64,000 nucleotides of DNA, taken from NCBI GenBank assembly GCA_936435175.1, contig OW386542.1, forward strand, positions 25,814,001-25,878,000, given 5' to 3'. Positions 1 to 10,580 of this stretch are shown here, in pieces. The notes beneath the pieces are model-generated. The model had not been told where the DNA came from and searched no databases. It was given only the letters and a program-made list of their open reading frames with translations. The translations under genes and the position numbers were made by a program. How positions within the stretch are numbered: position 1 is the first letter of the stretch; each line of letters starts with the position of its first letter. This DNA is from Glyphotaelius pellucidus (Eukaryota; Arthropoda; Insecta; Trichoptera; Limnephilidae).

Positions 1-486
1 TGTTTGCTAAACTATGAAATAAAGGAATCGGCGAGGTTGTCATACTTTGTGTATGAATGGTGACATTGAAATGTAATAAAACATAATTTGTTTATGATTC
101 GTGACATTGAATTAGATCTTTATGCCTAGTGTGCACTGTGATAGTAATATGTATTACGTATACATATTTATATGTTTATTCTTTTATGTCTAAAATTTTG
201 TAAAACTACCTTTTTAGTGCTTTAATCCATCTATTAATATTGTATGTGAATTTTTTTTGTTTCCCTCATTTTTTGTTTAAGTGAAAAGATTGTTAAATGC
301 TTAAATTATTGGCTCGCATTTGGGGTGTCTTTATCCAAAGCTTGTGTTTACCGTCGGAGTTTTTTTATAACTATATTCTATGCTTGTATAACTAGTATAT
401 TAATGACCGTTTAAATTGTTGAATTTTTTTTTTTTTTTTATCAAAAGTGTAGTCTAGTACTGTCTTTATGTATATTTGGCGTAAAC

Positions 487-925
487 AATTTGGGAGGCGG
501 GTATGGGTACCACCGCCCCGAGAATCATTTATTTTATAACCAACATCCCCGCCAAAGGTCACTCCAAGTGGTTCGCTACGTTTGGTGACTTAGCAGGGGT
601 GCCGGAGTTCGTATGGTGAGGTTTGTGTAGGTCTTTGTGACGGATGCTTTTGCCACCTACTGCGTGGCGTGCCCGATCCGGAGAGTTCTTAGATTTTAAT
701 ATTGAGGAATTTTTTTATTTGAATTGAGTTGAGGGAGATCTTTTGATCTCTCCGGCCGGCCCATCGCCTTGCACCGTATTGAGGGGAATACTTTTTCCCT
801 CATAATTTTTTCCTCATTCCTTTCCCTAAAAGTATTCCCCCGCACAGCATCCCCAAAGATGACAAAGGCCCCGACGGAAATTGTTTTCCTCAGAATCTCC
901 TGTGTGGAGCTAAAGTGAAACAAAA
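487..925 (+). repeat. 'GTGGTTCGCTACGTTTGG' repeat family, copy 1 (long)
   Basis: Dispersed repeat of about 440 bp with an AATTTGGGAGGCGGG end, a conserved core around GTGGTTCGCTACGTTTGG, and a CACAGCATCCCCAAAGATGA...CTCCTGTGTGGAGCTAA end. Three other copies occur at 8587-8840 (+), 18982-19443 (-) and 43113-43455 (-). No coding capacity. The A-rich right end would suit a short retroelement, but the family is not identified. Confidence 0.75.
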
Positions 926-1150
926 ACGAAACGAAAAAGTAAAATTAAACATATTTTGAATATTTAGGCTGTGGCAATCATTTCAAGTTGTTTTTCAAGT
1001 CTTACCTTTAAGTTTCTCACTGGTCTCATTATATGAGATTCCTACCATTCTGGTTTAACGTACAACGGGGTCGTTTTGTGACGCGGTTAAGTCGCTGTGG
1101 CAGTTTCCTGTTTTTCTAATGAGACATTCTCATCTCGTGTTCGTGTGGGT

Positions 1151-1175
1151 GGGGTTGGGGGTTGGGGGAGGGGGG
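1151..1175 (+). other. G-quadruplex-type motif followed by TATAAA
   Basis: Four G runs of 4-6 separated by TT, TT and A, then ATTATAAAGGGG. Such G-run spacing meets the usual pattern for an intramolecular quadruplex. No gene is visible within the next kilobases. Confidence 0.6.
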
Positions 1176-1477
1176 ATTATAAAGGGGAGGGTGGTGTCAT
1201 TTAGCTGTCCGGCCACTACAACATGACATCGCGGTAGAGGCATGGAGGATGCGATGAAACTTGTTTACCGACGTTCGAGCTGTTTTGTTGGGAAATGATT
1301 CGCAAACACTTGGAAGGGAACATAATATTAGGTAGACTTGGTATGATGTATTACAACATTGCGTCTGAAATGTCATACCTTCGCAAGCTACTCTTGTGTT
1401 ATACGCTCAGGAACGTCTGTTGTGAGCTATCGGCATTCGACAACATTATGGGCAAGCTATAGGAAAAGAGTGATATT

Positions 1478-1727
1478 TTTGAAGTGAAAACTTTTTTAGC
1501 ATCGTTGTGATTTGCGACTCGATAAAAAGCGAAACTAATAGGATTTGAGACTCGATGAAACGAAAAATAGTGACACTAAAATGAGACAAACACTTACGTT
1601 ACAGGATTTAGCCTGCGAGAGAATGAGATAATATAATAGCTCTTCTGTGTGCGGTGCTTCGCAGCCTCCCCACTCTTGTCTACTTTAGTTTTCTGAAGGT
1701 TTCACTTCTACCGCGTGTGAACTGCAC
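1478..1727 (-). mobile_element. 'TGCAGTTCACACGCGG' miniature element, subtype B
   Basis: Starts gaagtgaaaac and ends with the reverse complement of the family's leading motif (taccgcgtgtgaactgca). The GAAGTGAAAC/GTTTCACTTC motifs near the two ends form subterminal inverted repeats. Subtype B has an interior with gagagaatgagat and gtctactttag. No ORF. Another copy abuts it directly. Confidence 0.7.
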
Positions 1728-1732
1728 ATACA

Positions 1733-1920
1733 TTTTTGAAGTGAAACTTCTTTAGCACCGTTGTGATTTGAAACTCGATGAAACGGAAACGACACTTAAA
1801 AGAGACGACCACATACATCATGGGAATGAAACTTTGCCGCTGTGATTATGAGCACACTTTTAAAGGCTGGTTGAGATTATGAGGGCGAAGGTTTCACTTC
1901 TACCGCGTGTGAACTGCACG
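1733..1920 (-). mobile_element. 'TGCAGTTCACACGCGG' miniature element, adjacent short copy
   Basis: Begins about 6 bases after the previous copy, in the same orientation, with intact gaagtgaaac and gtgtgaactgca ends and a shortened interior. The tandem arrangement suggests insertion next to an existing copy or local duplication. Confidence 0.7.
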
Positions 1921-2455
1921 CGATTGTTTTTTCGTGAAATTTGTGAAGCCATATTCATTGGCTAAAATTTTGAAACCTGCCGAGTGCCAATTTTTTATGT
2001 AATAAATATTATCTAGAAATGTTGCATGATTTTATATTTTACTTCTTTTTATATTTAAAATACTTTAATACTTTGCGTTTGTTACTTATATTTTAAGATT
2101 TGTTAACGGCCAAGGCAAATGACAGATGCTTTAGTGTTATCTATGGTTATGCCCAAGGTGTTGACTTTTCTCACGATATAACACCTTCCCGAAATATTAT
2201 TTCTTGTCTAATTAAAATATCCTTGTATAAAATCGTAAATGTAAAAATAATTGTCGAGTAAACCGAAGATTTTTCATGTGGGTCCGTGTAGTTTCAGATG
2301 GAGATCGGAATGAAAAAAAGTATCGTACAAAACGCCCAGAAACACGAAATACGACGGAAATAAAGTGACGTTTGTACATAGACGATAATGAGCGTTTGCA
2401 ATCACTGTGTGCCCTCCCCCCCCCGATTAAGAATCACAGCACTAACTTGTTCCTT

Positions 2456-2805
2456 TTTGAAGTAAAACTTCTTTACGCACGCTTGACTTGGGGAGTAAGC
2501 TGGTGAATGCATGACGAAAAGTGTCGGAAAAAACGGAAGTTGAGAGGGAGATATAAGTTAGTAAAGATAGAAAGAGAGAGAGTTACGTTTCGTTTATTAC
2601 TGTAGGGGCAAGAGAGAGAGGTGCGAGCACATATTTTCTTTCTCTCTTTCTATCTTTCTCTCACAGCCAGTTACGTTTCGTATATCTAAGATACAGTGCA
2701 GGCTTATTGTCTGTATCACACTGTAGGAGCAAGAGAGAGAGCAGTGCGCGCGCGCACATTTTCTTTCTCTCTTCCTCTCATAGAAGTTTTGCTTCAGTCG
2801 TGTGG
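2456..2805. repeat. GA/CT-rich, degenerate relative of the miniature element
   Basis: The left end (gaagtaaaacttctttacgc) and right end (gaagttttgcttc) resemble the miniature-element termini. The interior holds (GA)n and (CT)n tracts and two copies of agttacgtttcg with gcaagagagaga. It is a low-complexity, structure-prone stretch without coding potential. Confidence 0.4.
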
Positions 2806-3894
2806 TCTAAAGCACACTCGTATTTTTTTTAAATAGGATTTGTATTATACCTGCAATTATCGAAATCGATAACTGAAAAGCTTTTCTTTCATAAAATTGA
2901 ATCAAAATACTATCAAACAGAAAATAAATATTTAAAAAACTTTATGAATGAGAAAAATCTACAAGTGTAAATCTACAATTTTTATAATTTCTGTTTCATT
3001 TGGTTTACCTCGTCGTAAATTTTCATGAAATTATGTAGTTTAATTTTCCGCCGCAAGATGGCGCCACTCCCGCTATTCCATTAGCTCGCACAAAAGTCGA
3101 CCTAATCTTCGCTTTTTCAATCAGGTTCGCAGCGATCTGGCAGGCAATCATTTTCATCAAGCACGCCCAGTGTTGTTGTTATTTATGTCTACCGCTTTTT
3201 AATGAGTTTCATTTTTTTAACCGCTTTTATTTTTATTTTATTTATATTTATGAAGTTTGGCTACTAAAATTCCCCTCTCACTAGGATGAGCAGTGTCAAA
3301 TTTACGTTTTTGGATTTCGGGCAATTGCTTATTTTTTCGTGTGTGTTTTAAAATTGCTTATTTTATTATAGTTCATCTCCAAGTGAACTAATTTATGAGT
3401 ACTAGTTAACCGTTGTGCCGTATCAACGACTTTGATCCGTCATTTGGCATTCTGGTTTCAAACATTCGATTTATTAAACTTGATAAATAAATTAACTAAG
3501 GATCGTTTCATGTCTTCCATGGATGTCTCTATTTTTTTCCGTGCCGTGTTATACCGTTCCCCTTCCCGTTCATTCGCTTTAATTTTCTATTGCAAAACCC
3601 TCTTAGGGTATTTTACATTTTCATTTTGCTTACAACGGTTTTGCTTTCTTTTCTTTTTTGGTTCTTTTCAATTAATTGAGTTAACACGTTTTCACAGCTT
3701 TACTTATCTCAACTACATCATTTCTACTGCCTTCAATTTCTCACTGTCTTCTTACATTAGGGTTGGTATCAAAAGTACACCACGGCAGGTTGGCCACGCT
3801 TTTAATTTAGTTTTCCATTCTTTGAAGTAGGAAGTGCACCCCATTAAACTAACTCATACGTATATCATAAATTAGTAATAAATTAGTTACTCTT

Positions 3895-4165
3895 CATAGA
3901 AAAATCGCAACTGACGTGGCTTGGGCACGTACTAAGAATGTCTAATGACCGGATTCCTAGCAAAATTTTGAGTGCGATTCCTGAGGGTAGGCGTCCAGTG
4001 GGCCGCCCCAGGCACAGCTGGGCAAGGCAACTCCAGAGACTGGATGAGGAGAGGATGGGACTGCCATGGACGGAGGCCGAACAGTCAGCTCAAGATAGGG
4101 ACGTATGAAGTAGCCTTGTCGATGCAATGGGTCCCCGACCCGAATAGAAGGGGTAGAAAATGATG
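3895..4165 (+). pseudogene. Non-LTR retrotransposon reverse-transcriptase C-terminal fragment
   Basis: In one frame it reads LTWLGHVLRM, then GRRPVGRPRHSWARQL and MGLPWTEAEQ, typical of the region after the polymerase domain in arthropod non-LTR elements. A TGA interrupts the frame at 4107, and no polymerase catalytic motif is present. Dead fragment; a related minus-strand piece is at about 32780-32910. Confidence 0.7.
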
Positions 4166-5478
4166 TTAAGTTATAAATAAGTAATGATTTAAATAATATA
4201 TTTTACACCTAAGTTCACAATGACGATCGAAAGATTTCAAACATTTGAAACAAACGATTACTTGACCACTGAATAGAAAATTTCTAGAATTGAGCCCACA
4301 CAGCTTTGAATTGATATCGCCAATAAACATCTTACCTTTTGATTCCGGTGCCCCAAATTTCGTTGTATAAAAAATTATGATAAATTTCACCCGAAGTACG
4401 AGTTAATTCACCATTCTTCTGATACACCAGACACGCCCACAGTACGCTTCTACTGGTTTATTTATCCGGTGGCTGTGACCAATTGACCACGTCTAGAACT
4501 ACGCCTTCATTCGCTTACGCTAGATTGTATCACAATTTTAGAACTATTCTCATAAAAAATGGTCAAGGTTTTGGATAGAAAATGTATTGTAATAAAAATA
4601 ATCAATATTTTAGATGTCGGAATCATAACCCCGAGCTTATGCAATCCGTCCCTTTGATGATTTGTGATTTCTCTGGGGATAGAAAGAAAGCAACCCCATT
4701 AAACCCAATGCAAAAGGGTTGTTCTTTTCCCCACAATTTCATAACAATACCCTTACTACAGGTAGACCTTAATCCACACACCGTTTTTAGATGATATATT
4801 TGACCAATCTGTAATATTAAGTAAATACCTACTACAAATCGGGTTCAATTTGAATCGCTGTTTATTTTTAGTACGCTTTCCGCCGTTCGTTAGTTTTGAT
4901 GGCGACTCTTGGCAACGCAGTTCTTGCGCACATAATTTATGGGCCCATTCTTGTGTATTCACGACAGCGGGTTCGTATGAATAATAATATTATTATGTAG
5001 GCAAGCGCGCATATATTACTTGGGATGATGCATCAGTTCGTTGCGTTTTAGTATTATATTTATATTATGTTCCATGATTGATTGGCGCCCAACGTTTTTG
5101 CAGTATTTCAACGCCTTAAAAATATCCGGTGGTTTGGTAGTTGGTTTAGTTTGAAGAAGTCGTCAAGGTAATTTTTTTAATGGCAACGTCCAACATTAAG
5201 GATAAACTTGCAAGACTTCATAATTTGCTCTTCATAGATGGCGCTAATTTCATTGTATTTATTTTTATCCGTCAATTCTGCCATATAGCATTTAAATAAC
5301 GTCGGCGAGACATCGAAAGCGTCCCTTTTTAAGTGTCAGCTTTAATTTTGGGTCCATCTGGCATTTCTTCAAAAATAGCGAGTTCCTGTATCATTTTGTA
5401 AACATGCCGCGCGAATTTTAACATTTTCAATAATGTTTTTCGTATCCATTTTATCGATTTATTGATTACTAGTTTTTG

Positions 5479-5745
5479 CCCGCGGCTTCGCTCGCACGGT
5501 ATTAGGGGTAAATTACTGTAGCGCTTGCACTTATCAATTATCCCCCCCCCCTCCCGCATTCCATACATTCATTCTCGGTACATTCAGTTTTCAAAAAGCT
5601 CGCGTGCCACCTAAATTTTATTATGCCAGAGCTCACCGGCAGTAAAAAAAAGAATTATCCAATTTGGTTCAGTCGTTCGGAAGTTACGCGCGTAGGTACC
5701 AACATTTCGAAGATTTATTTTTATTTACGTAGATAGATAGATATT
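5479..5745 (+). repeat. Retrotransposon 3'-end-like repeat ('CCCGCGGCTTCGCTCGC')
   Basis: Contains gcccgcggcttcgctcgcac and, further on, aatttggttcagtcgttcgg, a pair of motifs I associate with 3' ends of RTE-like non-LTR elements in arthropods. It ends in a short gataga repeat at 5732-5743. A related inverted piece lies at about 10355-10440. No ORF. Confidence 0.5.
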
Positions 5746-6053
5746 AACTTCGACGCCTGAAATAAAAAAATATATCAACATCGTTTCCATGGCAAAGATT
5801 TGTTTTCTGACGTTAGCAATAATTCGCTTTTGTTAGCGACAGAAAACGCATTAGAAATATAATATATTAATATTTGTAATTTCATAACGCCAGAGCTTAC
5901 CATAATATACAGCCTATAGTCTTCGCATATAATGTAGCTTTCTTTTGGTGAAGGAATTTTAAAAATCGTTTTATTGTTTTATGCGTGAAAGCGTAACAAA
6001 CAAACTCGAGCAGTTTCGCTTATATATTAATATATTAGTATTAGTATTTTATT

Positions 6054-6491
6054 GATTATATGTTGATTTATTGAATTAAGATGGATTATTTGATTGCGTC
6101 CGTACATTTCCAACTTGAATATGAATAAATAGTTTGTCCGTATACAAAGTCAATTCTTTCAAGAAAGGCATACAAAAACAATATTGTATCTGTGACTCTG
6201 ATTATATATTGATTTATTGAATTAAGATGGATTATTTGATTGCGTCCGTACATTTCCAACTTGAATATGAATAAATAGTTTGTCCGTATACAAAGTCAAT
6301 TCTTTCAAGAAAGGCATACAAAAACAATATTGTATCTGTGACTCTGATTATATATTGATTTATTGAATTAAGATGGATTATTTTATTGCGTCCGTACATT
6401 TCCAACTTGAATATGAATAAATAGTTTGTCAGTATACAAAGTCAATTCTTTCCAGAAAGGCATACAAAAACAATATTGTATCTGTGACTCA
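6054..6491 (+). repeat. 146-bp tandem repeat, three copies
   Basis: The unit starting gattata(t)gttgatttattg begins at 6054, 6200 and 6346, an exact 146-bp spacing, with only a few substitutions between copies. At 6492-6540 a short sequence is the inverse of the end of the unit (caatattgta...gcctttgttgaaagaattg), so the array is closed by an inverted terminus. No coding capacity. Confidence 0.9.
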
Positions 6492-7347
6492 AACCAATAT
6501 TGTACCTTATGCCTTTGTTGAAAGAATTGCGTTTGTGTATTGACAATTTAATTTTATAAAATGTAATTTATATTAATTCATATTTATATTGACGAATATA
6601 ACGAATATTTTTCATCTTTAATGAATTAGCGCCGTCTATGAAAGCGCAGATATTATATCTAAGTCTACCCTTAAAGAAAGTTCTTTGAATATCGATGGAT
6701 AGAGAGCGAAAGATCTGAAAAGCTAATGAAGATAAGGATATCGACGAGGAATAATCTGATATCTTCCGTGGTCCTGAATCAACGCTCTTTCAACGTCAGC
6801 AGTAGGACGCTATTCTCCCACACGGCACTAATGCATTTAAGGCCCGGCTTTCCGCATTTCTACCGATTTATTACATATTTTCCTTAAACACTGTGTCCTA
6901 TGATAAAAAATAGTTTGCAACTATTTTCATCAGCATCATTGAAACGTGTTCAGTGAAACAATCCTGTAGAGCGAGCAATAAAATAATATTGACACGTGTC
7001 AAATAAATCTTTCCGTACAATGTTGGACAACAAAACGATATAAACTATTTTATGACGTATCTAATTATTCGTACAGAAGTACGCGGGGAGGAAGGAGGAA
7101 GGGGGGATGGGAGGAAGGGGCAATTGCAATTATTGGGGTTGTTCGCCACTCAATGTTCCGGTTAATATAGTATAGATACCTGTGCATACCTGTGCTAGCA
7201 TGACACAGTAATGGAAGCAAACCATTGTCAATTATTGAGATTAATTACGATGCGTCCTACATACAATCCAGATGCGCATAATGTTTACTCGCTTTTTTTG
7301 AGTAACTAACAAAGCTGTTCAATAAAAAAAGAACCCGTAAAACAAAG

Positions 7348-7580
7348 TTTTTTTGACGTGACAACGTCTTATAAATCGATGAACGCCGGCTGCACTCACG
7401 AAAAAGCATGACTCATTGTCACGTTCCGCCTGAGCCGAGCGTGCAAGCGAGAGCGCGGAACAATCGTTCGGCCTAAGCGTTCAGCTTGTGACGCATCTAT
7501 CTCTCTTCCACTCCATCGTTTATATATGACGTTATCACGTAAAATTATCGTCCCTACACCGACTTTATAGACAACCAAAT
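7348..7580. mobile_element. 'GACGTGATAACGTC' inverted-repeat element, copy 1
   Basis: TTTTGACGTGACAACGTC near the left and GACGTTATCACGTAAAA near the right are inverted repeats. Between them is a GC-rich centre (gagccgagcgtgcaagcgag). Sequence to the right (gactttatagacaaccaa) is also shared with copy 2, so the repeated unit extends beyond the inverted repeats. The minus-strand ORF across it is not conserved. Confidence 0.7.
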
Positions 7581-8454
7581 TTTTTTTTTAATTAGTTCAA
7601 TCGTGATTCCATCATTTTTCCCCAATTTGCCGACACGTGTCGAAAACTGCTCACCGAAAACTATTCGTGCTTTTACATATGCAAGCTTAGGTATAATATG
7701 AAATTTTCTCTTTTTTCACTGTCATTAATTATACTAAATCAGAATAATTAACGATCTTAGCGTGTATCCATCCTTCATTATTAGGTTCAAGGTTCCAAAT
7801 CCCCCTTTCAGGCTTTAGGTACAACAAGATTTGAAAAGGTCCGGAAATATTTTCGGGGAACTTTATCTACCTTTGCCATCCGTTGCCAGTTTCAAGGTTT
7901 CGAAATTTATCCCATTTTAACTAAATTTGGTAGACTTTATAAATTAAAGTCAAAGTGACAGCTGGTTTGTTCTTAGTTAAACTTTTGTTCATCTAAATTC
8001 ACAAAATTGCTAATTGAATCAAAAATGATCTAATTCCACCGCCATAACTAATTTTAACCTGTCACAAATAATAACTTTTTTGAAGTTCTAAATTAATTCT
8101 TTAACTAAATTATGGATAAATGTTTCATCTTAAATCTATTTAATTCAACACTGAAATTTATTATTTATCCAAACTCAAAAGGAAATCCACTATTGTCATA
8201 TAAATGATCATTGATCTATCTTCATCGTTATAAATCATTCATATGTAACTTATCTAATGATAAATTCTTCTCTGTATTCATACATAATAAAAAAATTATC
8301 ATTTTATATAAATCTGAACTAATTTGACAAACTGTTTTTACCACAATCAACATTATTTGTAATCTAACACCATCATTATATTTAATCAAAATTGTTCCTA
8401 GATCTCTTTTTATCGTTATGAGTCTTATCTAAAAATATTAAAATATAATATATT

Positions 8455-8904
8455 AGAGATGTGCTATAAGCACTTTTTATTGGGTGGGACTGTTTCCTGG
8501 CGTCGCCAATATAGTTAACCTATACTACAGCACACTTTCAAAAAATCAACTAAATGAACGTATTCTTTCCGTATTCAAGTCACCCGTCACCCCAAGTGGT
8601 TCGCTACGTTTGGTGATTTAGTAGGGGTGTCCGGGTTCACGGGATGAGGTTTGTTTAGGTCTTGGAGGCGGACGACCGGGACACATTGAATCCCAGATTC
8701 CTACCCACCCCTTAAACCCTTTTCCTGCCCAGAACTATCGTCTCCTTCCTTTTCTTAAAAAAAACCCTCCACACAGCATCCCCAAAAATGACATGAAATT
8801 TTTTTCCTCAGAGCCTCCTGTGTGTAGCTCATGTAAAAAAAATCAAACTACGCTCATTAGATGGTAGTCCGCCGACGGTCGGGCGGCCATCATAGCACAT
8901 CTCT
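8455..8904. mobile_element. Non-autonomous DNA element with 13-bp terminal inverted repeats
   Basis: AGAGATGTGCTAT at 8455-8467 and its exact reverse complement at 8892-8904 bound about 450 bp. Ends of this form resemble hAT-superfamily termini. A clear 8-bp target duplication is not visible, so the class is uncertain. More than half of its length is the inserted repeat copy at 8587-8840. Confidence 0.55.
8587..8840 (+). repeat. 'GTGGTTCGCTACGTTTGG' repeat family, copy 2 (truncated)
   Basis: Begins inside the conserved core, so the left end of the family is missing, and ends in an A run. It lies inside a larger terminal-inverted-repeat element (8455-8904), showing that it inserted there second. 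The truncation at one end with an A-rich other end fits a retrotransposed copy. Confidence 0.7.
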
Positions 8905-9605
8905 TGTATTTCATTATCTTTGGTCTTATCATAACCATTTAAAACGTAAATTATCCACCTCTATATGATTTCTCAATTTATGTAAATTTATATCTCATCT
9001 GCCAACTCGCGCAAACAAAATCGCTAGTTGTTTTTGCCAATCTGTTTTCATCGCAAAAATCGTTTCACCATCCTGCACAAAACGATAAATTCAGCAATTA
9101 ATAATGTCTTCTTTATCTATTTATATCATTCAACATTTTCTTCATCACCAAACATTACAAGTTAATTTAACGTATTCATAATATTGTTTGTTCGTCAGTC
9201 TATTTTCGTGTGGAACTAATAGGTCTTAAAATGTGTTCGGGGTCCATGGATATTGATGTTTTGATACCATTGTTTATATTGGCTGTACTTCGCAACTCAG
9301 CACCAGCGATAAATTTACATACATTAGACCGGTACGTACCTCGTGGTAAACAATAAGATTAACAACAGTAGCACGTAGGTGTCTATACGAGAGGATACCC
9401 TTATAATGTACATGGGTATTGTTGTTCATCTAATAATAGGCTCTACGGTGACCATACCTGAAATAAATAATATTGTGTTATCGCTGTTTTATTTATTTTA
9501 TGTAATAAAACAAGGCAATTTGAACATATATCATTTACAAACGTAAATTGATGTGAATAAACAGTATCACGGTTTTTTTAATGATACATATAAAGCGTTT
9601 TAAAA

Positions 9606-9906
9606 TGGTTTTAAACACCAGCTCTTTTCTCAGACCGATTCCCGTATAGAGACCAAAGACAAAATTTTTCGCCCTACGCGATCGCTATTTTCATCTCTAT
9701 TTTCATATCTACGATTTCAGTTGGCATCACAGCAATTAACTTGGTTCATGTGTTGTTTGCAGTGATGCCAATTGAAATTGTAGATATAAAAATAGAGTTT
9801 AAAAAGCGATCGCGTAAAGCGAAGAAATTTGTCTTTTCGATCGCGTAAAGCGAAAAATTTTCTCTATAAGGGAATCGGGCTGAAAAAAGAGATGGTGTAA
9901 AACCTA
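9606..9906. mobile_element. Palindromic miniature element 'ACACCATCTC', copy 1
   Basis: Same fold-back family as 27904-28186. The right half contains an additional internal duplication of cgatcgcgtaaagcgaa, making the arms unequal. The left end is diverged (aacaccagctc). Confidence 0.7.
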
Positions 9907-10019
9907 CATAAAGCAACTGTTATAAGTTATCGCGTATATATTTATATACATATAATTCAAAATATGCTTGCTTATAAATAAAAGGTGAGTTGTCTATGTA
10001 TTGCTTTATTAAATATAGA

Positions 10020-10235
10020 AAATGTTTGAAACTTTCAAAATACCTTCTTTCCACCCTCGCGAATGTATCTGGATTATTACAACCACATGACAATACTTCT
10101 TAAAAGTTTTTTAATCATTACAAAAGCTCTTGCGAAACTGTAAAAAATGTCACAATTTGAGAATAACATTTTGCAAACCATCGATTGTTTAATCAAAATT
10201 CAGTTGTCGAATAAACTCTTTAAATTAATTACTAG
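10020..10235 (+). repeat. Dispersed repeat, pair with 39105-39325 (inverted)
   Basis: aaactttcaaaatacctt, ccaccctcgcgaatg, attacaaccac and gtcgaataaactcttta all recur in reverse complement at 39105-39325. AT-rich, non-coding, family unknown. Confidence 0.6.
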
Positions 10236-10354
10236 TTATTTACTCAAAGTACTAAGTAAGCAAGAATTGTAGGCATTTTAAAGGTACCGAATTTGATTGA
10301 TTGTGCTTATAATACGCATAAATGAACATTTGTAATATATGAAAAATTAAAATT

Positions 10355-10580
10355 TGAATAAAAAAATTGCAATAGGTGGCACGCGAGCTGTTCGAAAACT
10401 GAATGTACTGGGACTGAATTTATGGAACGTGGGAGAGGGGTTGGCAGGACGGGGGAGCGGGAGAAGGGCGACGGAAGGCGAGGAAGGTGGTGGGGAACGC
10501 GTAAGGGGAAGGGGACATGGGAGGGAAGAGGCGGCGATAGGGGAATGGGACGAATAGGAAAGGACACCCAGGGAGAAATG
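10355..10580 (-). repeat. Inverted relative of the 5479-5745 repeat, with a G-rich stretch
   Basis: aggtggcacgcgagctgttc with gaaaactgaatgtac is the reverse complement of part of the repeat at 5479-5745. It runs on into a purine-rich, G-run sequence (about 10432-10580). The ORFs on both strands here come from this low-complexity composition and are not supported as genes. Confidence 0.45.

Larger units (their letters stand above)
1..5478. other. No host gene recognised (5' flank, part 1)
   Basis: Outside the listed repeats this is AT-rich sequence without a long ORF, splice-consistent coding stretch or RNA gene that I can recognise. The plus-strand ORF at 3432-3830 is Phe/Ser-rich and of T-rich composition, and is probably accidental. 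Confidence 0.6.

Noticed and set aside
3432..3830. 132-residue plus-strand ORF
   Set aside because: Phe/Leu/Ser-rich composition explained by T-rich DNA; no motif and no homologous copy in the window.
7396..7578. Minus-strand ORF in the GACGTGATAACGTC element
   Set aside because: The second copy at 38332 does not keep the frame, so it is not maintained as protein.
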